A stretch of 62,277 nt of DNA. Source: Paenirhizobium selenitireducens ATCC BAA-1503 (GTDB taxonomy: Bacteria > Pseudomonadota > Alphaproteobacteria > Rhizobiales > Rhizobiaceae). The notes under the pieces are model-generated. The model was not told where the DNA came from, searched no databases, and worked only from the letters and a program-made list of their open reading frames with translations. Both the position numbers and the translations under genes were made by a program. Every line of letters begins with the position of its first letter. The stretch's first letter is position 1. Positions 43,717-53,029 of the stretch are shown here, one piece after another. The DNA lies in NCBI RefSeq assembly GCF_000518785.1, contig NZ_JAEG01000021.1:1-62277 (forward strand), in the 5' to 3' direction.

Positions 43717-44487
43717 TCAGGCGACCGTGTGGAAGCCCCCGTCGGCATAGATCACCGAACCGGTCATCGGCACGCCGGCGTCGCTGGCGAGAAAGGCGGC
43801 GATCTGGCCGATCTCCTCAATGCCGACGAGGCGATGGGCGGGCGTGCGTTCCCGCACCTTGTCGAGCAGTGCATCGAAACGGTCGATGCCCGAGGCGGCG
43901 CGGGTCTTCACCGGGCCGGCCGAGATCGCATAAGCGCGGATCCGGCTCTCGGCGAGGTCGGCGGCGAGATAGCGCACGCTCGATTCCAGCGCGGCCTTGA
44001 CCGGTCCCATCATGTTGTAGTTCTCGACCACCCGGTCGGCGCCGTAGAAGCTGACGGTCATGAGGCTGCCGCCATCCTTCATCAGCGGAACGGCGAGTTT
44101 GGCCATGCGGATGAAGGAGTGGCAGGAGACATCCATCGCCATGGCGAAGCCTTCGGCCGAGCAGTTGACGACGCTGGTGTGCAGATCCTCGCGCGGGGCA
44201 AAGGCGATGGAATGCAGGACGAAGTCGAGCTTGCCCCATTCGCGTTCGATCCGTTCGAACACCGCTTCCATCTGGCCGGGAATGCGCACATCGAGCGGGA
44301 CGAACAGGGTGGCGCCGAGCTTATCGGCGACGGGCCGGACGAAGGGTTCGGCCTTCTCGTTGAGATAGGTGACGGCAAGCTCGGCACCGGCGGCGCGAAA
44401 GGCCTCGGCGCAGCCGGCGGCGATGCTCATCTCGTTGGCGATGCCGACCACCAGGCCGCGTTTTCCTGCAAGGTTCGTCAAGGACAT
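43717..44487 (-). CDS. fabI: Enoyl-[acyl-carrier-protein] reductase
   Basis: This 256-residue NADH-dependent enoyl-ACP reductase of the SDR fold has the catalytic pair Tyr-x6-Lys in ENYNMMGPVKAALE, the FabI-specific GLVVGIANEMSIAAGCA loop and the C-terminal GSVIYADGGFHTV. It is the last gene of the phaC-pta-ackA-fabI run, 4 bases after ackA. In Sinorhizobium meliloti a second fabI occupies the same place after pta-ackA, so this is probably an accessory copy and not the housekeeping one. Confidence 0.93.
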   Translation of the reverse strand: MSLTNLAGKRGLVVGIANEMSIAAGCAEAFRAAGAELAVTYLNEKAEPFVRPVADKLGATLFVPLDVRIPGQMEAVFERIEREWGKLDFVLHSIAFAPREDLHTSVVNCSAEGFAMAMDVSCHSFIRMAKLAVPLMKDGGSLMTVSFYGADRVVENYNMMGPVKAALESSVRYLAADLAESRIRAYAISAGPVKTRAASGIDRFDALLDKVRERTPAHRLVGIEEIGQIAAFLASDAGVPMTGSVIYADGGFHTVA

Positions 44488-44491
44488 GCGT

Positions 44492-45676
44492 TCATTGCTC
44501 CTGCTGAAGGACCGACAGCGCTTCGTCCGCGATCACCTGTTCCTCGTCGGTCTCGATGACCATGACCCGCACGCTTGAGCTGGTGGTCGAAATGGTCGGG
44601 GCATTGGCGGCGTTGGCGCTCTCGTCCAGTTCGACGCCGAGAAAGGCGAGGCGTTCGCACACGGCGCGGCGGACCGGCGGCTGGTTCTCGCCAATGCCGG
44701 CGGTGAAGACCAGGGTATCGAGCCCGCCGATGGTGGCCGAAAGCCTGGCGATCTCGCCGGCGATGCGGAAGGTAAACACGTCGATCGCTTCGGCGGCCTC
44801 CGCGGCGCTGCTTTCGAGCAGGGCACGGCTGTCGGCGCTGATGCCGGAGAGGCCGATCAGACCCGATTTATGGTAGACGATGTCTTCGACCTCTTCGCGC
44901 GTCAGGCCCAGGCGCGCCATGAAGTGAAAGATCACGCCCGGATCGAGCGCGCCGGAGCGGGTCGCCATGGGGATGCCGTCGATGGTCGAGAAGCCCATGG
45001 AACTGTCGCGGCTCAAGCCGTCCTTGATCGCGCAGATGCTGGCGCCGCTGCCGAGATGGGCGACGACGGTTCGCGCCTTGCCGAGATCGGGGCCGATCTT
45101 CGCCAAGGCCCCGGCGATGTACTTGTAGGACAGACCGTGGAAGCCGTAGCGCTTGATGCCCTGGTCGAAATATTGGCGCGGAATGGCGAAGCGCTGCACG
45201 GTCGCAGACTGGGTGCGGTGGAAGGCGGTGTCGAAGGAGGCAGTCTGCGGCAGATGCTGCTTCAGGTGGCGGATCGCCTCGATCAGCCGCAGGTTCTGCG
45301 GCTGGTGCAGCGGCGCGAGCGGTGTCAGCGCGGCGATGTCGGAAAGTGCGGCATCATCGATCAGCACCGGGCCGGCAAAGACGTCGCCGCCATGCACGAC
45401 GCGGTGGCCGACCGCGGTCACGGCATCAATGTCGAAATGGTCGGCGAGCCAGCCGAAGGTTTCGTCCAGCACCTCATGCAGCACATCGCCGCCCTCGGCC
45501 TCGAGCGGTACGTCGAACACTTCAGGTCCTTCGACCAGATGGAAGGTGAGCGGCTTGTGGCGGAAATCGATCATGCCCTTGCCGATGCGCCGCGCCCTGC
45601 CGTCCTCGCGCAGGAAGAGACCGATCTTCACCGTCGAGGAGCCGGCATTGAAGGTGAGGAGCAGCTTTTCCTTCAT
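44492..45676 (-). CDS. ackA: Acetate kinase
   Basis: This 394-residue kinase interconverts acetyl phosphate plus ADP and acetate plus ATP. The N-terminal FNAGSSTVKIGLF, GHRVVHGGDVF, DTAFHRTQ, YGFHGLSYKYIA, VVAHLGSGASICAI and FTAGIGENQPPVRR are the acetate-kinase signatures in order. Its ATG overlaps the stop of the upstream phosphotransacetylase gene by 4 bases, so the two sequential enzymes are made together. Confidence 0.95.
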   Translation of the reverse strand: MKEKLLLTFNAGSSTVKIGLFLREDGRARRIGKGMIDFRHKPLTFHLVEGPEVFDVPLEAEGGDVLHEVLDETFGWLADHFDIDAVTAVGHRVVHGGDVFAGPVLIDDAALSDIAALTPLAPLHQPQNLRLIEAIRHLKQHLPQTASFDTAFHRTQSATVQRFAIPRQYFDQGIKRYGFHGLSYKYIAGALAKIGPDLGKARTVVAHLGSGASICAIKDGLSRDSSMGFSTIDGIPMATRSGALDPGVIFHFMARLGLTREEVEDIVYHKSGLIGLSGISADSRALLESSAAEAAEAIDVFTFRIAGEIARLSATIGGLDTLVFTAGIGENQPPVRRAVCERLAFLGVELDESANAANAPTISTTSSSVRVMVIETDEEQVIADEALSVLQQEQ

Positions 45677-47079
45677 TGGGCCGGCAGCCCTTGCGCCGCG
45701 CGCTTGGCGGCGACGAGCTTGGCAAGCGCGGCAGAGGCGATGCGGACCTTTAGGCTGTCGGAGCGGCTGGTCAGAATGATCGGCACGCGGGCGCCGAGCA
45801 CGAGCCCGGCGGCATCGGCGCCGGCGAAGTAGAGCAACTGCTTGGCCAGCATGTTGCCGGCTTCGAGATCGGGCACGAGCAGGATGTCGGCCTGGCCGGC
45901 GACCGGCGAGACGATGCCCTTGGTGCGGGCGGCTTCGAAGCTGATGGCATTGTCGAAGGCCAGCGGCCCGTCGACGCTGCCGCCGGTGATCTGGCCGCGC
46001 GACGCCATGACGGTGAGCGCGGCTGCGTCGAGCGTCGCCTGCATCTTGTCGTTGACCGTCTCGACCGCGGCAAGCACGGCGACCTTGGGATTGGGGTTGC
46101 CGAGCAGGCGCAGGAGGTCGATGGCGTTCTGGCAGATGTCGCGCTTGTGGTCGAGGGTAGGCGCGATGTTGATTGCCGCGTCGGTCACCACCAGCAGCTT
46201 TTCGTAGGCCGGCACGTCCATGGCGTAGACATGGCTGATGCGCCGCGCGGTCTTGAGGCCCGAACCGGGGGCGACGACGGCGCCGAGCAGTTCGTCGGTG
46301 TGCAGGCTTCCCTTCATCAGGGTGGAAACCTTGCCGGCGACCGCCAGCTCGACCGCCTTTTCGGCCGCCGCATGGCTGTGCTCGACCGAGATGATCTCGA
46401 AGCCGTCGAGCGAGATGCCCGCTTCTGCCGCAGCGGCGCGAATCTTTGCCTCGGGCCCGATCAGGATCGGATCGAGCAGGTTTTCGTCGCGGATCTCCAG
46501 GGCCGCCTGGATCGCCTCGGGCGAGCAGGGATGAACGAGGGCGGTCCTGATCAGCGGCAGGGCGCGCGCCTCGGCGATGATGTCCTCGAAGCGGTCATGG
46601 TGCTGCGCCACCATGGCCGGCAGGGCGACCTGTGGCCATTCGACCCGCTCAAAGGGAGCAATCACGGTTGCCTGGCCGCTCAGCACGTCATCGCCGTTCT
46701 GGTTGGTGCAGCGCGTGTCGAACACGACGATCCGCTTGTCGGCACGCTTCTCGGTCACCGTGACGATCGCGGTAATCGTGTCGCCGGGGAAGACCGGCTT
46801 CTGGAAGCGCAGTTCCTGGCCAAGATAGATCGTGCCGGGCCCGGGCAGCTTGGTGCCGAGCACCGCCGAGACCATGGCCGCCGTCCACATGCCGTGGGCA
46901 ATGATGTGGCCAAAGAAGTCCTTCTCGGCGAATTTGGGGTCGACATGGGCGGGATTGAAATCGCCGGAGGCGAGCGCGAACAGCTCGATGTCTTCGCGAC
47001 CGATGGTGCGCGCGATCGTGGCGCTGTCACCGACCTTCAACTCCTCGAAAGTGCGGTTCGTAAGCAGGGTCTGGTTCAT
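45673..47079 (-). CDS. MaoC-like hydratase / phosphate acetyltransferase fusion
   Basis: This 468-residue fusion has an N-terminal MaoC hot-dog domain (about 1-150) with the hydratase motif ASGDFNPAHVD and GHIIAHGMW. The C-terminal PTA_PTB domain (about 170-460) has VVTDAAINIAPTLDHKRDI and VLVPDLEAGNMLAKQL. The transferase makes acetyl phosphate from acetyl-CoA; the hydratase would act on crotonyl-CoA-like substrates. ATG 47079 gives the MaoC start. It sits between a PHA-synthase-like gene and ackA, linking storage polymer and acetate metabolism. Confidence 0.9.
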   Translation of the reverse strand: MNQTLLTNRTFEELKVGDSATIARTIGREDIELFALASGDFNPAHVDPKFAEKDFFGHIIAHGMWTAAMVSAVLGTKLPGPGTIYLGQELRFQKPVFPGDTITAIVTVTEKRADKRIVVFDTRCTNQNGDDVLSGQATVIAPFERVEWPQVALPAMVAQHHDRFEDIIAEARALPLIRTALVHPCSPEAIQAALEIRDENLLDPILIGPEAKIRAAAAEAGISLDGFEIISVEHSHAAAEKAVELAVAGKVSTLMKGSLHTDELLGAVVAPGSGLKTARRISHVYAMDVPAYEKLLVVTDAAINIAPTLDHKRDICQNAIDLLRLLGNPNPKVAVLAAVETVNDKMQATLDAAALTVMASRGQITGGSVDGPLAFDNAISFEAARTKGIVSPVAGQADILLVPDLEAGNMLAKQLLYFAGADAAGLVLGARVPIILTSRSDSLKVRIASAALAKLVAAKRAAQGLPAQ

Positions 47080-47086
47080 TGCTACT

Positions 47087-48901
47087 CTATCTCTGATGGA
47101 CGTAGGTGCCGGGTGCGGCTTCCTTGGCGACGTAACCGTTTTCGCTCGATCCCATCGGCGGCGGAGCGACCTTAACCGGTGAGGAATGGGATGCAAGCCA
47201 CACGGACCAGGCCGGCCACCAGGACCCCTCCTGCGACGGGCATTCGGCCATCCATTCCTCGGCGCTGACACAAGGGTCGACGGCCTTCTTGGTCGTCATG
47301 CGGAAATGACGATGCGGATGACCGGGCTCGCTGACGATGCCGGCATTGTGGCCGCCGCTGGTCAGGACGAAGGTGACATCGGTGTCGGTCAGGTAATGGA
47401 TCTTGTAGACCGAGGTCCAGGGCGCCACATGGTCGCGCTCGGTGCCGACGGCAAAGAGCGGAACGCGGATGTTCTGAAGGGCGGCCGGGCGCTCGTCGAC
47501 CATGAAGCGGCCCGAGGCGAGTTCATTGTCGAGGTAAAGGCGCTGGAGATATTCCGAGTGCATGCGGAACGGCATGCGGGTGGTGTCGGCATTCCAGGCC
47601 ATCAGGTCGTTGAGCGGCGTGCGTTCCCCCATCAAGTAGTCGTGCACGATGCGCGACCAGACGAGGTCGTTGGAGCGCAGCAGCTGGAAGGCGCCGGCCA
47701 TCTGGTCTGCGGAGAGGAAGCCACGGTTCCACATCACGCTTTCGAGGAAATGCAGCTGGCTGTGGTCGATGAAGAGGGCGAGCTCGCCCGGCTCGCTGAA
47801 ATCGGTCTGGGCGGCAAACAGCGTGACCGAAGCCAGACGCTCGTCCTTTGCCCGTGCCATGGCGGCTGCGGCGATCGACAGCAGCGTGCCGCCGAGGCAA
47901 TAGCCGGTCGCATGGACCTTGCGCTCCGGCACGATGGCATTGATCGCGTCGAGCGCGGCCATGACACCGAGCCGGCGGTAGTCATCGAGGCTCAAGTCGC
48001 GGTCGGGGGCGGTCGGATTGTGCCAGGATATGCAGAATACGGTGTGGCCCTGGCTTACCAGGTAGCGGATCAGCGAGTTCTCCGGCGAGAGGTCGAGGAT
48101 GTAATACTTCATGATCCAGGCCGGAACGATCAGGATCGGTTCGGCGTGGACCGTCTCGGTCGCCGGCGCATACTGGATGAGCTCTATCAGGCGGTTGCGA
48201 TAGACGACCCGGCCGGGTGTGGTCGCGACCGTCTGGCCTGGCACGAAGTTCTCGGTGCCTGCCGTCGGCCGCTTGGTGAGCTCGCGGTTGGTGTCCTCGA
48301 TGAAGTTCTTCAAGCCTTCGAGGAAATTCATGCCGCCGGTTTCCAGTGCCCGCTTCTGCACCACCGGATTGGTCAGCGGCGAATTCGACGGCGAGAACAT
48401 GTCGAGGATCTGGCGCGTGGCAAAGGAGATCACGTCCTCATGATGCGGCGCGACGCCTGGCACGTCGTTTGTGACATTGTGCCACCATTGCTGGTTCAGC
48501 AGGAAGCACTGTTCCATCACGTTGTAGGGAAAGTGCTGCCATTCCTCGCCCTTGAACCGGTCGTCGCCCGGCAGGGGCTCGATGCAGGGAGGCGTCTGCG
48601 GATCGACGGCCGCGGCGGCCATGTGGGCCGCAAGGCGGTTGCTCTTGCGCACCGCTTTCTGCGCCAGTTCCAGCCGCTTGCCCGGCGCCATTGCCAGGTG
48701 GACCGCCCAGTCGTAGACTGCGAGCGACAGGGCGGCGGGCGAAATGCCGCCGGTCAGAGGCGCGATCAGCGCCTCGTTCATCCGGGTCAGCGCCTCGAAG
48801 CCGGCGGCCTGGGAACCGTCGTCGAACCCCATGACGTCGAGCGCCGTATCCATGTTGGCGCGCGATGGGTCATCGGCGCGGATCATACTCGATATGGACA
48901 T
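47087..48901 (-). CDS. Poly-hydroxyalkanoate synthase family protein
   Basis: This 604-residue protein has the PhaC N-terminal region (about 85-260, with EWQHFPYNVMEQCFLLNQQW) and an alpha/beta hydrolase core. The lipase-like box is GYCLGG with nucleophile C335. The acid lies in FAVGTERDHVAPW and the His in SGGHNAGIVSEPGHPHR. It is intact and of class I size. It leads the operon with the maoC-pta fusion, ackA and fabI, 7 bases upstream of the fusion. ATG 48901 follows a GGAGAAGAT ribosome-binding site. It may be a second synthase, not the main one. Confidence 0.88.
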   Translation of the reverse strand: MSISSMIRADDPSRANMDTALDVMGFDDGSQAAGFEALTRMNEALIAPLTGGISPAALSLAVYDWAVHLAMAPGKRLELAQKAVRKSNRLAAHMAAAAVDPQTPPCIEPLPGDDRFKGEEWQHFPYNVMEQCFLLNQQWWHNVTNDVPGVAPHHEDVISFATRQILDMFSPSNSPLTNPVVQKRALETGGMNFLEGLKNFIEDTNRELTKRPTAGTENFVPGQTVATTPGRVVYRNRLIELIQYAPATETVHAEPILIVPAWIMKYYILDLSPENSLIRYLVSQGHTVFCISWHNPTAPDRDLSLDDYRRLGVMAALDAINAIVPERKVHATGYCLGGTLLSIAAAAMARAKDERLASVTLFAAQTDFSEPGELALFIDHSQLHFLESVMWNRGFLSADQMAGAFQLLRSNDLVWSRIVHDYLMGERTPLNDLMAWNADTTRMPFRMHSEYLQRLYLDNELASGRFMVDERPAALQNIRVPLFAVGTERDHVAPWTSVYKIHYLTDTDVTFVLTSGGHNAGIVSEPGHPHRHFRMTTKKAVDPCVSAEEWMAECPSQEGSWWPAWSVWLASHSSPVKVAPPPMGSSENGYVAKEAAPGTYVHQR

Positions 48902-49140
48902 GCGATCTTCTCCAGCAGGCTTCGGCGTGTCGTTTCCGCCCACGGATAGCCCAGCATTGTAACGGGGACGCGACCATGAGACCGTCTTTCGGCGGTCGAA
49001 ATGGTCGTCGTTGCTGCAATGCAATATATGCCTTTGCAGCCGCGATTCAATCGAAGCTGCGTCGCACGCTTAACGCCCTCTTGCGCGTCCGCCCCTCGGC
49101 CGCGATGCCATTTGACAAAGCGCAAGGGCGAAGCATCGCT

Positions 49141-50136
49141 TCAGCCGTAGCGGTCGCGCCAGGAGGCCTGCGCGCCGTCCACGGGCAGGGAGGTTGCCTC
49201 GAAGACGCCGCGGGCGATGGCGCGCGCCATGACGAGGGTGGCCAGATGGCAGAGTTCCATGAAATCGGCGGAACTGGTCAGCGGCCGGCGATTGGTGGCG
49301 GCGGAGAAGATGGTGTCGCCGTCGGCCGGAAGGTGGGCAGGCAGCACGGCGCGGGCGAGCCCGTCATGGGCCATGATCGACAGGCGATGGGTCTGCGCCT
49401 TCGTGAGCGCCGCGTCGGTGACGACCGCGCCGATGGTGGTGGCCGTCAGGTTGATGCCCTTGGCCCGCAGGATGGTGTCGGGCGAGGAGAAATTGGCCGG
49501 AAGGCCGATGCCGCCGAACTCGTCGTCCAGCTCGAAGGGGGCGGCCCAGAAGAACGGGCCGTCGCCGATCGTCGCCGAGCCCATGGCATTGACCGCGGCA
49601 ATCGCGGCGATGGTATGGCCGCCGCTGGTCATCGCGCTGGCCGAGCCGAGCCCGCCCTTGAAGGTGGCGGTCGTCGCGCCGGTGCCGGCGCCGACGCTGC
49701 CGAGATCGAACGGCCCGTGTTTCGCCGCCATGAAGGCATCATAGCCCATGTCGCGATAGGGCGAATGCAGGCCCCAGTCCTTGTTCCCGCCGTTGAGCAG
49801 ATCCATGAGGATCGCCTGCGGCACGATCGGCACGCGGACATCGCCGACCGGGAAGCCGCGACCGATGGCACGCAGCCCCGCCTGCACGCCGCCGGCGGCA
49901 TCGAGGCCGAAGGCGGACCCTCCCGACAGCACGAAGGCATCGACCGCCTCCACCGTCATTGCCGGATCGAGCAGTGCCGTCTCGCGCCCGCCCGGCGCCC
50001 CGCCGAGCACGCTGCCCGACGCCGTGGCCGGCTGATCGAAGACGATCACCGTGACGCCCGAGCCGAGCTTCAGGTCGGCCGCATGGCCGACGGCAACGCC
50101 CTCGACATCGGTCAGAAGATTGAGTTGGGACGTCAT
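49141..50136 (-). CDS. P1-family peptidase (DmpA/aminopeptidase-esterase type)
   Basis: This 331-residue protein is an N-terminal-nucleophile enzyme of the DmpA family, which cleaves itself into two chains. LTDVEGVAVGHAADLKLGSG opens the family fold. FVLSGGSAFGLDAAGGVQAG and GSVGAGTGATTATFKGGLGS are its most conserved blocks, and the self-cleavage Ser or Thr lies past the middle of the chain. Substrates in the family are small amides, D-amino-acid peptides and beta-peptides. It stands alone, divergent from the DJ-1-like gene. Confidence 0.9.
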   Translation of the reverse strand: MTSQLNLLTDVEGVAVGHAADLKLGSGVTVIVFDQPATASGSVLGGAPGGRETALLDPAMTVEAVDAFVLSGGSAFGLDAAGGVQAGLRAIGRGFPVGDVRVPIVPQAILMDLLNGGNKDWGLHSPYRDMGYDAFMAAKHGPFDLGSVGAGTGATTATFKGGLGSASAMTSGGHTIAAIAAVNAMGSATIGDGPFFWAAPFELDDEFGGIGLPANFSSPDTILRAKGINLTATTIGAVVTDAALTKAQTHRLSIMAHDGLARAVLPAHLPADGDTIFSAATNRRPLTSSADFMELCHLATLVMARAIARGVFEATSLPVDGAQASWRDRYG

Positions 50137-50379
50137 GCCGCTCCTCGTATGCGCTTCGGTTCGACGGGAACCATCTATGGCCTTGAAAATATGCGCGGAG
50201 ATTGGCCTCGTCCGTGATCGGAATCAAGCCACAGGAGGAGGATGGTGGCGCGGAGGCGAAAGGCCGCAAGATACGCAGCTGCCCGGTCTTCGAAAAATAT
50301 CGCTGTAGTATGGCGATAATACCCGCCGCCGCAGGTGATTTGCTAGCGTCCGCCCGACATTCCAGAACGGGAGGATGAC

Positions 50380-50946
50380 ATGTCGAAGAAGATCCTGATG
50401 ATTACCGGCGATTTCGCCGAAGACTACGAGACCATGGTGCCGTTCCAGACGCTGCTGGCCTGTGGGTATTCCGTTGACGCCGTCTGCCCCGGCAAGAAGG
50501 CCGGCCAGACCATCGCCACCTCGATCCACGATTTCGAAGGCGACCAGACCTATACGGAAAAGCGCGGCCATAATTTCGCGCTCAACGCCACCTTCGCTGA
50601 CATCAAGGCATCGGACTATGACGCGCTGGTCATTCCGGGCGGCCGGGCGCCGGAATATCTGCGCCTCAATCCGGAGGTGATTGCCGCCGTGAAGCACTTC
50701 TTCGACGCCGACAAGCCGGTTGCCGCCGTCTGCCACGGCGCGCAGATCCTCGCTGCTGCCCGCGTGCTCGAAGGCCGCACCTGCTCGGCCTATCCGGCCT
50801 GCCGCCCCGAAGTGGAACTCGCCGGCGGCACCTATGCCGACATCGCCATCGACGCGGCCGTCACCGACGGCAAGCTGGTGACCGCGCCTGCCTGGCCGGC
50901 CCATCCGGCATGGCTGAAGCAGTTCATGGCGGTGCTCTCCGCCTGA
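50380..50946 (+). CDS. DJ-1/PfpI family protein
   Basis: This 188-residue class I glutamine-amidotransferase-like protein has nucleophile Cys in the elbow [13 protein letters not shown] near 116. [17 protein letters not shown] and [17 protein letters not shown] are typical of PfpI/YhbO-like relatives. It may act as a chaperone or deglycase or have another stress role. The ATG is preceded by GGGAGGA. A G/C-rich hairpin follows its stop, so it is a single-gene unit. Confidence 0.9.
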   Translation: MSKKILMITGDFAEDYETMVPFQTLLACGYSVDAVCPGKKAGQTIATSIHDFEGDQTYTEKRGHNFALNATFADIKASDYDALVIPGGRAPEYLRLNPEVIAAVKHFFDADKPVAAVCHGAQILAAARVLEGRTCSAYPACRPEVELAGGTYADIAIDAAVTDGKLVTAPAWPAHPAWLKQFMAVLSA

Positions 50947-51042
50947 TCCACGACGTTTTGCCGAGGCGGCGGGGCTTTGCGAGCTCCGCCGTTTCGCGAT
51001 AGGGTCTGATCCACGTCGACGCCGCACATTCGGGAGGAAACC

Positions 51043-51393
51043 ATGTGCAAGCTCTTCATCCAGGCCGATCCGGGCCTCTGGGAAAGCCAGACGAAGTCGC
51101 TTCGGATCGACGGCATGGTGACCAGCGTGCGGTTGGAGAACTTCTTCTGGATGACGCTGGAAGAGGTCGGTCGCCGCGACGGCATGACGGTGATCCAGCT
51201 GATCGCCAAGCTCTATCATGAATCGATCGACGCCGGGCATGATCTCGGCAACTTCACCTCGTTCCTGCGCGTCTGCTGCGGCCGTTATCTGGCGCTTCAG
51301 CTGTCCGGCGACATACCGGCCAATCCCGACCTGCCGATCGCGGCGCTCGATGCTGACCACATCCTGACGGTCGAGAAGGCGAAGTATCACTGA
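51043..51393 (+). CDS. Ribbon-helix-helix domain protein
   Basis: This 116-residue protein has a ribbon-helix-helix core at about 19-90: TKSLRIDGMVTSVRLENFFW, MTLEEVGRRDGMTVIQLIAK and GHDLGNFTSFLRVCCGRYL, as in the RHH_4 family of alphaproteobacterial DNA-binding or plasmid-like regulators. It starts after GGGAGGAAACC. The gene is isolated between the DJ-1-like and FAD oxidoreductase genes. What it regulates is not visible. Confidence 0.85.
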   Translation: MCKLFIQADPGLWESQTKSLRIDGMVTSVRLENFFWMTLEEVGRRDGMTVIQLIAKLYHESIDAGHDLGNFTSFLRVCCGRYLALQLSGDIPANPDLPIAALDADHILTVEKAKYH

Positions 51394-51554
51394 CCTACAG
51401 ACAGGGTTCGTCCTGTCGTCTTTGGAACGCGCTGCGTCAGCCTGCCGGCGTGACGAAGCGATTCGCCGGTGCTATAGCTTGGCCATTGCACCGGCAGCCA
51501 GTCGACGTCCTTCATCGCCTGCCGGACCCCTTTGTCTTCAGGAGTTCATCCCCC

Positions 51555-52886
51555 ATGCCCGGTCCCAAGGTCGTTCCCGTTCAAGGTGACGCGCACATGC
51601 CCGCCCGCGTCGACGTCGTCGTCATCGGTGGCGGCATCATCGGCGTGTCGACGGCGCTGGAGCTGGCCGAACGCGGCGTGTCGGTGGCGCTGTGCGAAAA
51701 GGGCGGCATCGGCGAGGAGCAGTCGAGCCGCAACTGGGGCTGGGTACGCATTTCCTGGCGCGATCCGCGCGAAGTGCCGCTGATGGCCGAGGCGATCCGC
51801 ATCTGGCAGGGGCTCGACGCCCGAACCGGCCGCGACACCGGCTACAAGCAGTGCGGCATCGTCTTTGCCTCGCTCGACGACAAATATGCGGCGAAGAATG
51901 CCGAGTGGCCGGATGTCCTCAGCGACTACCAGATGAAGTCGCGGATGATCGACCGGTCGGAATTCAGCGGGCTCTATCCCGGCATGAAGCACGACTTCAA
52001 GAGCGCGCTGTTCACGCCGGCCGACGGCCGCGCCGAGCCGCAGAAGGCCGCACCGGCGATCGCCGAGGCGGCGCGCGACAAGGGCGCGCATATTTTGACG
52101 AACTGCGCGGTACGCGGCATCGAGACGTCGGGTGGAAAGATCTCCGGCGTGGTCACCGAGCGCGGGTCGATCGCCTGTTCCTCGGTCGTTCTGGCCGGCG
52201 GCGCCTGGTCGAGCCTGTTTGCCCGCAATGCCGGCATCGACCTGCCGCAGCTGAAGGTGATGAACACCGTCATCCGCACCAAGCCGATCGAGGGCGGGCC
52301 GGAACACACGCTCTACGGAAAGGATTTCGCTTTCCGCAAGCGCCAGGATGGCGGCTACACCATCGCCTCGCGCTACGACAACATCGTCGAGATCGTGCCG
52401 GACAGTTTCCGCTACATGCTGAAGTTCCTGCCGGCGCTGAAGAGCGAATGGCGTTCGCTGCGTTTCCGGGTCTCCGGCCGCTTCCTTGAGGAAGGCCGCA
52501 TGGCGCAAAGCTGGCGCATGGACGAGGAAACGCCGTTCGAGCGCTGCCGGGTGCTTGACCCAAAACCCTCGGACAAGTGGACCAATCATGCGCTGGCGCA
52601 GCTGAAGAAGGACTATCCGGTCTTCGCCAAGGCGGAGATCGAGCAGCGCTGGGCCGGCTATATCGACGTGTCTCCGGACGCCGTGCCGGTGATCTCGCCG
52701 GTGGAGGAAGTTCCCGGCTTCTTTATCGCCACAGGTTTTTCCGGTCATGGTTTCGGCATCGGGCCGGGAGCGGGGCGGTTGATGGCGGACCTCGTCACCG
52801 GCCATGCCCCTTGCGTCGACCCGACGGCCTTCCGCCTCTCGCGTTTCTTCGATGGCTCGAAGATCGAGATCATCAGCGGGGTGTGA
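51555..52886 (+). CDS. FAD-dependent amine/amino-acid oxidoreductase (DAO family)
   Basis: This 443-residue flavoprotein has an N-terminal dinucleotide loop VVVIGGGIIGVSTALELAER at about 20-39, the SSRNWGWVRISWRDPRE segment, and a C-terminal FAD motif YIDVSPDAVPVISPVEEVPG, FFIATGFSGHGFGIGPGAG. It would oxidise a D- or N-methyl amino acid or a similar amine. ATG 51555 follows an AGGAG site at 10 bases; an earlier in-frame start at 51450 lies in sequence without one. It may supply the catabolic side for the nearby peptide importer, on no more evidence than proximity. Confidence 0.88.
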   Translation: MPGPKVVPVQGDAHMPARVDVVVIGGGIIGVSTALELAERGVSVALCEKGGIGEEQSSRNWGWVRISWRDPREVPLMAEAIRIWQGLDARTGRDTGYKQCGIVFASLDDKYAAKNAEWPDVLSDYQMKSRMIDRSEFSGLYPGMKHDFKSALFTPADGRAEPQKAAPAIAEAARDKGAHILTNCAVRGIETSGGKISGVVTERGSIACSSVVLAGGAWSSLFARNAGIDLPQLKVMNTVIRTKPIEGGPEHTLYGKDFAFRKRQDGGYTIASRYDNIVEIVPDSFRYMLKFLPALKSEWRSLRFRVSGRFLEEGRMAQSWRMDEETPFERCRVLDPKPSDKWTNHALAQLKKDYPVFAKAEIEQRWAGYIDVSPDAVPVISPVEEVPGFFIATGFSGHGFGIGPGAGRLMADLVTGHAPCVDPTAFRLSRFFDGSKIEIISGV

Positions 52887-52889
52887 GGC

Positions 52890-53029
52890 GGCTCCCTCTT
52901 CTCCCCGGCGGGGAGAAGTGCCGAGCGAATGCGAGGCGATGAGGGGGCCATGCGCACGAGATCAGTTGGCTTCGCCCCCCCCTCATCCGGCCCTTCGGGC
53001 CACCTTCTCCCCGATGGGGAGAAGGGAGT
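52890..53029. repeat. Facing pair of rhizobial intergenic palindromic repeats
   Basis: A unit beginning CTCTTCTCCCCGGCGGGGAG and ending GATGAGGGGG is followed after about 40 bases by its inverted relative, CCCCCCTCATCCGGCCC ... CTTCTCCCCGATGGGGAGAAGG. This is a RIME-type element of a different subtype from the one at 8134 and 25305. It fills the gap between two convergent genes and can fold as a terminator in both directions. Confidence 0.85.

Noticed and set aside
48902..49140. Pho box upstream of the phaC-pta-ackA-fabI operon
   Set aside because: I looked for paired CTGTCAT-like repeats because of the known S. meliloti regulation and found none that is convincing.
51394..51554. Hairpin GACAGG...CCTGTC after the RHH gene as a terminator
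   Set aside because: The stem is only six bases and the following T-run is short. It is possible but too weak to list.
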